A stretch of 64,000 nt of DNA from JALYUS01 sp038231255 (lineage in GTDB: Bacteria > Chloroflexota > Chloroflexia > Thermomicrobiales > JALYUS01). Location of the stretch: the NCBI GenBank assembly GCA_038231255.1, contig JBBRLR010000013.1:1-64000 (forward strand). The letters are read 5' to 3'. Below, one piece after another: positions 58,209 through 64,000 of this stretch. How positions within the stretch are numbered: the stretch's first letter is position 1; each line of letters opens with the position of its first letter. Position numbers and translations under genes: made by a program. A model generated the notes under the pieces. It was given only the letters and a program-made list of their open reading frames with translations, made no database searches and was not told the origin of the DNA.

Positions 58209-59351
58209 ATGGATCAACCGACCTTCGAGGGGTTGCTCAACGATTTTCAGCAGCATTGCAGCGCTGAAAGCGCCCTGGCCGACCTGACTGTTGCGGCAGG
58301 GCGGATGGACGCGCCCGTCGTCGTGCTGATCCACGGCATCGGCGGGAATGCCCAGCACTGGGGCGATCCTATCGGCCTGAACCCAAGCGATACCTGGCTT
58401 TTCAACCTCGATGCCCAGCCGCACGATGCCCACGGCCTCGGCTCATCCCCGCCCTACGCGCCGGGAAGCGTCACCGCGTGGGTTCAGTTGCTCCGCAACG
58501 AGGGGATTACCGCCGTCACCTGGAGCCAGAGTCGGCCCGGCGATCTGCTCCAGTATGCGGTGACGGAGGCGGTCTCCGTCTTGGGTGCGCTGGAACAGCG
58601 CGTTTTCGCCCCGTACGATCAGGACGTGGCCGCAAATGGCGGCGCGGCCCCGGCGCTCATCCTGCTCTGCCACAGCCGGGGTGGCCTCGTGGCACGGGCG
58701 GCGCTGAAGCAACTCGGCGGGGGCGTGCCGCACCTGCGCAAGGTGATTACCCTCTGCACGCCGCATCACGGCTCCTACATGCCGAAGTTGGCCGATGCGT
58801 ATAACACCACCTTGAGCAATCAGATGGACTTTGGCAGCCTCGGCCAGAATCTTCCCGGCCCACTCGGCGGCCTCTTCGCACACCGGTTAGCCCCCATACT
58901 GGCGGACCTGGCGAACCGGGTGCGCGAGGCGCTGCTGCACTCTTTCGGCACGCTGGCGCAGGGGCCGGGCTTCGATGAACTCGACCCCCAGAGCGCGATG
59001 CTGCAATCGCTGGCGGACGGAGAGCAGCCGCTGCCGGGCGTGCGATACTACGGCTTCGGCGGCACGAACCCGACGTTCATCCACTTCTACCTGTCCGAAA
59101 TGGGCCACACCGTTCACTTGCTGGCGACGGCGAGCGCCTTTCTGGTGGAGCAGTTGGCGCGCATCCCCGGCGTCGGGGATCGCTTCGGCGGGTTGGCGGA
59201 ACTCGACAAGGGCGACTCAGCGGTGGGGCCGGAGAGCAGCAAGTGGCCGGAGGCGTTCGGCGCGCCGCACCAGACCTTCGCGGTCAATCACATGCAGGCA
59301 CTGATTGATCCGTCGCTGCAACAAGCAACGCTCCAAGCCCTGCGGGAATAG
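58209..59351 (+). CDS. Alpha/beta-hydrolase (lipase/esterase-like)
   Basis: 380 residues, cytoplasmic. VVVLIHGIGGNAQHWG gives the oxyanion-hole HG motif; the nucleophile elbow is CHSRGGLVARAALKQL with Ser in GHSRGG-like form (Cys-His-Ser-Arg-Gly-Gly); the catalytic His is probably near FAVNHMQ at the end. TPHHGSYMPKLADAYNTT resembles triacylglycerol lipases or PGAP1-type hydrolases. The start at 58209 follows AAAAGGGG; the in-frame start at 58128 is less likely. It follows the PIG-L gene with a gap of 122 bases. Substrate unknown. Confidence 0.85.
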   Translation: MDQPTFEGLLNDFQQHCSAESALADLTVAAGRMDAPVVVLIHGIGGNAQHWGDPIGLNPSDTWLFNLDAQPHDAHGLGSSPPYAPGSVTAWVQLLRNEGITAVTWSQSRPGDLLQYAVTEAVSVLGALEQRVFAPYDQDVAANGGAAPALILLCHSRGGLVARAALKQLGGGVPHLRKVITLCTPHHGSYMPKLADAYNTTLSNQMDFGSLGQNLPGPLGGLFAHRLAPILADLANRVREALLHSFGTLAQGPGFDELDPQSAMLQSLADGEQPLPGVRYYGFGGTNPTFIHFYLSEMGHTVHLLATASAFLVEQLARIPGVGDRFGGLAELDKGDSAVGPESSKWPEAFGAPHQTFAVNHMQALIDPSLQQATLQALRE

Positions 59352-59369
59352 CGTCAAACGAACGGGGTG

Positions 59370-59831
59370 TCATCCTCCGTTCCCCGCCGGACGCCGCTCC
59401 ATTTCCGCGAGTTTGTCGAGACGGCGGAGGAAATGTTCCTCCGTGCTCGGCATCGCATCCAGATATGCTTTGAGGAGATCGAGGGCGAGCCATTCGCCGA
59501 CGATCTGCGCGCCGAGGCAGCAGACATTCGCGTGGTCGTGCTCGACACACTGGTGCGCCGAATGGACATCGTGACATAAGGCGGCGCGAATGCCCGGCAC
59601 CTTGTTCGCCGCCATACACGCGCCGATCCCCGTCCCGCAGACCATCACGCCGCGCTCCGCTCGCCCGGCGAGGATGACTCCGCACAGTCGCCCGGCGATG
59701 TCCGGGAAGTCCACATCCGCCGCCGTGTACCCACCGACATCCTCGACCTCATGCCCCCACTCCGCTAGGGCGCGTACAATCGGCCCCTTCAGCGCGAACC
59801 CCGCATGGTCACTGCCGACAACGATCCGCAT
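59370..59831 (-). CDS. rpiB: Ribose-5-phosphate isomerase B (RpiB/LacA family)
   Basis: 153 residues. VVGSDHAGFALKG, GVMVCGTGIGACMAANKVPGIRAALCHD and ARVHDHANVCCLGAQIVGEWLA match RpiB; the usual catalytic Cys is in VCGTGIG, and the active-site His in SAHQCVEHDHANV. It interconverts ribose- and ribulose-5-phosphate in the pentose pathway. Start ATG at 59831 after AAGGGAGTAGGG. Convergent with the preceding hydrolase (18 bases apart). Confidence 0.95.
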   Translation of the reverse strand: MRIVVGSDHAGFALKGPIVRALAEWGHEVEDVGGYTAADVDFPDIAGRLCGVILAGRAERGVMVCGTGIGACMAANKVPGIRAALCHDVHSAHQCVEHDHANVCCLGAQIVGEWLALDLLKAYLDAMPSTEEHFLRRLDKLAEMERRPAGNGG

Positions 59832-59955
59832 CTTCCCTACTCCCTTCTTCGAACGATGGTCTGATTGCCGCAGTGTACGCGGTGAAGCGGCTCACTCGTG
59901 TTCCGCGCATGCGATACTACTCTTTCACGATGGTGATGGCGTGATAGGCGCATAG

Positions 59956-60047
59956 GGGCGATTCGTGAATCGCCCGCTCGCGGCGGCAGGGTGCCATGGG
60001 AAAGGCACAGGTAATCCGGGGGAGGGCGATTCACGAATCACCCCTAC
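59956..60047. repeat. GGCGATTCGTGAATCGCC palindrome pair
   Basis: Two near-identical palindromes (59957-59974 and 60024-60044, GGGCGATTCACGAATCACCCC) separated by 50 bases. The CCCCTACG tail following each also follows the copies at 9463 and 41592. Confidence 0.8.
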
Positions 60048-60086
60048 GCAGAAAGAGTATAAGATGGTGCGACTCCCGGAGAAATA

Positions 60087-60235
60087 TGAGAGAGTACCTT
60101 CCCAACAAGGACCGAATCATCGTTACCAGCGAGAACTTTGGCGCCCTCCTGATCCAATCTCTCGAACAGGCCGTTGCGTTCAAAAACGGCGACACGAGCA
60201 AGGCGCGTAATCGCGTGCGAATGAGTAAGGAGCAT
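60087..60235 (+). other. Possible remnant of a small antitoxin-like gene fused upstream of DinB
   Basis: The reading frame MREYLPNKDRIIVTSENFGALLI, followed by QSLEQAVAFKNGDTSKAR, resembles the short leader of XRE/HTH antitoxins with the pattern FGxLLxxSLEQA. It reads straight into the DinB gene without a stop. The likely DinB start (60239) has its own ribosome site, so this piece may be a leftover. It could also be an in-frame N-terminal extension. Confidence 0.25.
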
Positions 60236-60238
60236 CAG

Positions 60239-60724
60239 ATGGAGATGGACACGGTACTTCGAGACCAACTGCTGCACCTGCTGCGCGGAGGCAACGCGCA
60301 CCTGTCGTTCGATGATGCGGTGACGGACTTCCCGATGGATGCGATCAATACGCGCCCACCCAACGTCCCCTATACACCGTGGCACCTGCTCGAACACCTG
60401 CGCATCACGCAGTGGGACATCCTCGATTTCATTCGCAACCCGCACTACCAGGAAATCACATGGCCAGACGACTACTGGCCCGCACCAGATGCCGAAGCGG
60501 ACGCCGCCGCATGGAAACAAACGCTCGCCGCCTTCCGCGCCGACCTGAAAGCGATTGAGGCAATCGCGAGCGATCCGCAGACCGACCTCGCCGCGACGAT
60601 CCCGCATGGCGACAGCCAGACGATCTTGCGCGAAATCCTGCTCGTCGCGGATCACAACGCCTACCACATCGGCGAATTCGCCATCCTGCGGCAGGTGATG
60701 GGGACGTGGGGCAGGAGGAAGTAA
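60239..60724 (+). CDS. DinB-family (four-helix) protein
   Basis: 161 residues. The metal-binding histidines sit in TPWHLLEHLRITQWDIL and VADHNAYHIGEFAIL, as in DinB/DUF664 proteins and mycothiol-dependent enzymes. The start at 60239 follows AAGGAG (60227-60232). Similar in fold to the DinB half of the fusion at 31822-32772, but without a VOC domain. Possible bacillithiol/mycothiol S-transferase-type activity is inference; family functions are diverse. Confidence 0.85.
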   Translation: MEMDTVLRDQLLHLLRGGNAHLSFDDAVTDFPMDAINTRPPNVPYTPWHLLEHLRITQWDILDFIRNPHYQEITWPDDYWPAPDAEADAAAWKQTLAAFRADLKAIEAIASDPQTDLAATIPHGDSQTILREILLVADHNAYHIGEFAILRQVMGTWGRRK

Positions 60725-60869
60725 CGAGGAGGATGCATACCCACATATGATCGCATGACCGAGGGATTCCGCCCCGGTTCGCTACCTTCGTCATTGCTAC
60801 CGAAACCGGTCCATGTCGCGCATCGTTGTTATCCTCAGTGACCTGATGAACGCGCTGAAAGGGAATCGC

Positions 60870-62198
60870 ATGCGACGGCTCGTGGTCCGCATCGGTGTGC
60901 TCATGATCGTTGCGCTTTCACTGCTCTCCGCCGCGCCGATGAGGGCGGCATCCGCATTCGCCAACCCCGCGTTCCAGCAGCAGTGGCAGCAGGGTGAGGC
61001 GATGACGCCCAACTTCTGGGGTCCGCTCGCGACCGCGAAAGACGGTCAGCAGGAGGCGTATGCGGACGCGAGCGGCGGCCAACGCCTCGTGCAGTACTTC
61101 GACAAGGGACGGATGGAGCTGACGAACGGCATCGTCACCAACGGCCTGCTTGCGAGCGAGATCATCAAGGGGCAAGTCCAGGTTGGCGACGCGACCTTCC
61201 AGCCGAAGACGCCGCCGGGCATCCCCATCGCGGGCGATCCCGACAATGCCGGCCCGACCTATGCGGGACTCAGCACTGCGGGCGCCTCGCTCTTCGGCGC
61301 TGCAGCGCCAATACCGGTGGGCAGCACCGTGACGACGACCGTTGACGCGGGGGGCAACATGATCCCTGGCGGTAACAGCGTCAACAGTGCGACGACGATC
61401 GCCGCCTTCGATGTGGCGACGCAGCACAATGTTCCCGGCGGGTTCGCGCAGTATCGCGAGCGGGTTGGCCTCGCCGCAATTGGCTACGCGATCAGCGAGC
61501 CGTTCCTCGCGAAGGTAAAGGTGGCGGGTGCGGGGCATCTGGTCATGGTGCAAGTATTCGAGCGGCGGGCGCTCACCTATACGGCGGAGAATCCCGACCC
61601 GTACAAGGTGGAGATGGGTAACATCGGCCAGCACTATTACCAATGGCGCTACAACGGCGCCGGTGCGTCTCCCCCGACGACATCTTCCGTCGCATCCCCG
61701 ACTCCTCCCTCCGCGCAAACGCCGATCAGCGGTGTCGCGCCCGTCTTCGCGCGCGTCGCCGCGCAGGCGACCGGGTCGCAGGCAATTGGCCTCGGGAGCG
61801 AGACGAGCGATGCCTACACCGAGCGCGGCATCGCGCTCCTCCTGTTCGAGCACGGCCGGATGCTCTACCTGCCCAAGCTCAACATCTTCTACGTCCTGAT
61901 TGATCCGCTCGGCCCGCTCGTCGCGATCCCCCGGACGTTCGGGGACGCGGGGCTGGCGACGACGCAGATGCCCGGCCCGCGGCCCGGCACGTTTGTCCCG
62001 CGACTCGGCTTCGGCAAGGTGTGGCAGGACAACCCGGCGCTGCAGCAGTCACTGGGCTACGCGACGGGTGACGAGCAGCGGTTCAGCGCGCAGGCGCAGA
62101 CATTCGCGCAGGGGGTGATCGTGCAGGACACGCTCGACAACGCCGCCTTCGTGCTGAACACCGGCGCCGGTATCTGGGCCGCCATCCCGCTCACCTGA
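60870..62198 (+). CDS. Secreted protein, FWGP/YFDKGRMEL family (long paralogue)
   Basis: 442 residues. Signal peptide MRRLVVRIGVLMIVALSLLSAAP, then PNFWGPLATAK, VQYFDKGRMELTN, GIVTNGLLASEIIKG, GPTYAGL and VFERRALTYTAENP ... HYYQWRYNG as in the shorter paralogue at 25169-25948, then a Pro/Ser/Thr linker (about 285-315) and an added C-terminal domain (LLLFEHGRMLYLPKLNIFYVLID, FGKVWQDNPALQQSLGYATG, quoted in pieces). The start at 60870 has AAAGGGA. Secreted or surface protein of unknown function. Confidence 0.8.
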   Translation: MRRLVVRIGVLMIVALSLLSAAPMRAASAFANPAFQQQWQQGEAMTPNFWGPLATAKDGQQEAYADASGGQRLVQYFDKGRMELTNGIVTNGLLASEIIKGQVQVGDATFQPKTPPGIPIAGDPDNAGPTYAGLSTAGASLFGAAAPIPVGSTVTTTVDAGGNMIPGGNSVNSATTIAAFDVATQHNVPGGFAQYRERVGLAAIGYAISEPFLAKVKVAGAGHLVMVQVFERRALTYTAENPDPYKVEMGNIGQHYYQWRYNGAGASPPTTSSVASPTPPSAQTPISGVAPVFARVAAQATGSQAIGLGSETSDAYTERGIALLLFEHGRMLYLPKLNIFYVLIDPLGPLVAIPRTFGDAGLATTQMPGPRPGTFVPRLGFGKVWQDNPALQQSLGYATGDEQRFSAQAQTFAQGVIVQDTLDNAAFVLNTGAGIWAAIPLT

Positions 62199-62229
62199 TG
62201 CGAGAAGGCAGCAAAAGACGTCCGTCCGC

Positions 62230-64000
62230 TCACACCGCCGCGATCAGGCCCTCATAGATGAGGTCGCGGGTGTTCTGCTCGACGCGCTGGGCGTCCACAG
62301 TGATCCGGGCCATGCCGGTTTCCATCGCGGCGCGGGCGACGGCCGCCGCCACCTTGGAGGGGACGCGCAGGTCGAGGCTCTTGGGCAGGATGTAGTCGGG
62401 GCGCAGTTCGCCCTCAGTGACGAGGGCGGCAATCGCTTCCGCCGCCGCGATCTTCATCGCGTCGTTGATGCCGCGCGCCCGGACATCGAGCGCCCCCCGG
62501 AAGATGCCGGGGAAGGCAACGGAGTTATTCACCTGGTTCGGGTAGTCGCTGCGGCCCGTCGCGACGACCGCCGCGCCACCGGCACGGGCGGCATCGGGCG
62601 CGATCTCCGGCACCGGGTTGGACAGCGCGAAGACAATCGCGCCGGGGGCCATGGACTGCACCATCTCCACCGTGACGCAACCCGGCGCGGAAACGCCGAT
62701 GAAGACATCCGCGCCCTCCATCACATCGGCGAGGGAGCCGTCCAGTCGCTGCGGGTTCGTCCGCGCCGCGATCTCGTCCTTGAAGGCGTTCATTCCCGCA
62801 CGCCCGCGCGCCAGTGCGCCACGTGTGTCGCACAGGACGACATCCTTCGCGCCCGCCAGCATCAGCAGGTCGGTGACGGCGATACCCGCCGCACCCGCGC
62901 CATTCATGACGATGTGCACGTCCTCGATTTTTTTGTCCACGATGCGCAGGGCGTTGATCAGCGCGGCGAGCGTGACGACCGCCGTGCCGTGCTGGTCGTC
63001 GTGGAAGACAGGGATATCGAGTTCTTCCTTCAGCCGCTTCTCGATCTCGAAGCAGCGCGGAGCGGCGATGTCCTCCAGATTGATGCCGCCGAAAGTCGGG
63101 GCAATCGCCTTGACGATGTCCACGATCTCGTCCACCTGCCGAGCGGCGAGGCAAATCGGGAAGGCCTCGACGCCCGCGAGGGTCTGGAAGAGGACGGCCT
63201 TACCCTCCATCACCGGCAAGGCAGCGCGCGGCCCGATGTCTCCCAAGCCGAGCACAGCGGAACCGTCCGTGACGATGGCGACGAGGTTGCCCTTCGCCGT
63301 CAGGTCGTAGACGCTCATCGGGTTGGCGCGGATTTCCTCGGCCGGGGCGAGCGCCGCAGGCGGGACATACAGCATGTTGAGCATGTGCTGATCGCGGATC
63401 GGGATCTTGGAGCGCACGGCGAGCACGCCGCCGTATCGCTCGCGCAGATCAATCGCTTCCTCGCGGAAGGTCATCTCGCGGTGATGCGGGCGATGATTCT
63501 CCATCAGCCGTCCCTCGTAACAGTAGCGCAGCGTCCGCTCGGCGACCTCGTCCGGGTCGGCGCGCAGGCGGGACTCCATCGCCTCGTTCGTCGCCCGCGC
63601 GACCGCAGACGCCACCGCAGGCGCGACCCGGAAGTCGAAGATGGCGGGGACGATGTGGTCCGCGTGCAACTCGTCCGACGCGACCAACCCGGCGAGCGCC
63701 TCGGCGGCGTAGCGGAGCGTGCGCAGGCGGATGTTGCGGGCACGGCAATCGAGGAGGCCCCGGAAAAAGCCGGGAAAGACGAGCGCGACATCAAGTTGGT
63801 TCGTGTAATCGCTGCGGCCGGTGGCGACGATCTTCGCGCCCGCCTCCCGCGCCACGATCGGGTCAATCTCCGGCGTCGGCACGGCGAGGGCGAAGATGAT
63901 CGCGTCCTTCGCCATCGTCGCGACCATCTCGCCCGTCAGCGTATCGCCGGCGGAAAGGCCGATGAAGACGTCCGCGCCCTTGATGACATCGCCAAGCATG
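62230..64000 (-). CDS. Tandem malic-enzyme-type protein (partial at right edge)
   Basis: The visible 589 residues comprise the C-terminal half of one malic enzyme (about 1-145: ADVFIGLSAGDTLTGEMVA, IIFALAVPTPEI, RSDYTNQLDVALVFPGFFRG), then a complete second enzyme (about 175-589: LYVPPAALAPAEEI with Tyr, VMEGKAVLF with Lys, INLEDIAAPRCFEIE, FHDDQHGTAVV, MNGAGAAGIA for NAD(P), FALSNPVPEI, DYPNQVNNSVAFPGIFRG). One open frame covers both without stop or frameshift. In the first module the two Asn of FALSNP and QVNNS, which contact malate, are replaced (Val, Asp/Val), so it may be inactive. The first module's N-terminus lies beyond the window. Likely oxidative decarboxylation of malate to pyruvate. 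Confidence 0.85.
   Translation of the reverse strand, partial: MLGDVIKGADVFIGLSAGDTLTGEMVATMAKDAIIFALAVPTPEIDPIVAREAGAKIVATGRSDYTNQLDVALVFPGFFRGLLDCRARNIRLRTLRYAAEALAGLVASDELHADHIVPAIFDFRVAPAVASAVARATNEAMESRLRADPDEVAERTLRYCYEGRLMENHRPHHREMTFREEAIDLRERYGGVLAVRSKIPIRDQHMLNMLYVPPAALAPAEEIRANPMSVYDLTAKGNLVAIVTDGSAVLGLGDIGPRAALPVMEGKAVLFQTLAGVEAFPICLAARQVDEIVDIVKAIAPTFGGINLEDIAAPRCFEIEKRLKEELDIPVFHDDQHGTAVVTLAALINALRIVDKKIEDVHIVMNGAGAAGIAVTDLLMLAGAKDVVLCDTRGALARGRAGMNAFKDEIAARTNPQRLDGSLADVMEGADVFIGVSAPGCVTVEMVQSMAPGAIVFALSNPVPEIAPDAARAGGAAVVATGRSDYPNQVNNSVAFPGIFRGALDVRARGINDAMKIAAAEAIAALVTEGELRPDYILPKSLDLRVPSKVAAAVARAAMETGMARITVDAQRVEQNTRDLIYEGLIAAV

Noticed and set aside
1..64000. tRNA and rRNA genes
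   Set aside because: No cloverleaf-type T-loop/acceptor pattern or rRNA signature was recognised on reading; a tRNAscan run would be decisive.

Overview
The window is a high-GC bacterial chromosome segment, densely coded on both strands. No tRNA, rRNA, CRISPR array or transposase was found. The gene content suggests Chloroflexota, most likely a Thermomicrobia-like lineage. The clues are an F420-type luciferase-like oxidoreductase, a eukaryote-like (type 2) isoleucyl-tRNA synthetase behind a T-box leader, a CysRS/MshC-like ligase, a double-domain KaiC-like ATPase, HemQ, a cdaA-ybbR pair, and many intergenic palindromes of the CCCCTTCCC and GGCGGTTCGCGAACCGCC type. This placement is an inference from family content, not a phylogenetic result.

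Layout. 0.2-5.6 kb: a catabolic group on + (M20 amidohydrolase, LLM oxidoreductase, dihydropyrimidinase/hydantoinase, MFS carrier). 5.6-12.7 kb: three tandem GT-C-like polytopic membrane proteins on -. 12.8-19.3 kb: housekeeping block on + (parB, rplI, dnaB, a DnaC-like loader, cdaA, ybbR). 19.5-25.1 kb: an MFS exporter facing a T-box-controlled unit on -, in which a small SRA-like gene of lower GC lies between the T-box and ileS. 25-27.8 kb: secreted protein, aminotransferase, small conserved-looking protein. 27.9-30.4 kb: a tightly overlapped envelope/stress operon on - (coiled-coil protein, holin-X-like protein, DUF3618 protein) with an inverted repeat covering its first ribosome binding site. 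30.5-34.1 kb: threonine-aldolase-like enzyme, DinB-VOC fusion, amidohydrolase. 34.3-43.9 kb: giant BNR-repeat protein, orphan DUF4118 protein, receiver protein, six-hairpin glycosidase, GH57 enzyme. 44.1-50.2 kb: a CoA-ester catabolic operon on - (serine hydrolase, acyl-CoA dehydrogenase, CoA transferase, two DUF1330 proteins, MaoC hydratase, CoA-ester lyase). 50.3-53.1 kb: gpmA remnant, then a TetR-MFS efflux operon with a well-resolved operator/promoter. 53.2-64 kb: CysRS/MshC-like ligase, receiver, KaiC-like ATPase, HemQ, PIG-L deacetylase, hydrolase, rpiB, DinB protein, second secreted paralogue, and a malic enzyme that runs off the right edge.

Several features stand out. (1) The malic enzyme polypeptide contains the end of a first, residue-degenerate malic-enzyme module followed by a complete second one. 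(2) A modified-DNA-reader-like gene sits inside a T-box transcript, coupled to ileS. (3) A rich set of palindromic repeat families lies between genes, often contains the neighbouring stop codon, and in places is inserted in frame inside proteins or inside the T-box leader. (4) The tetR operator pair and the ribosome-binding-site hairpin of the envelope operon are clear regulatory sites.
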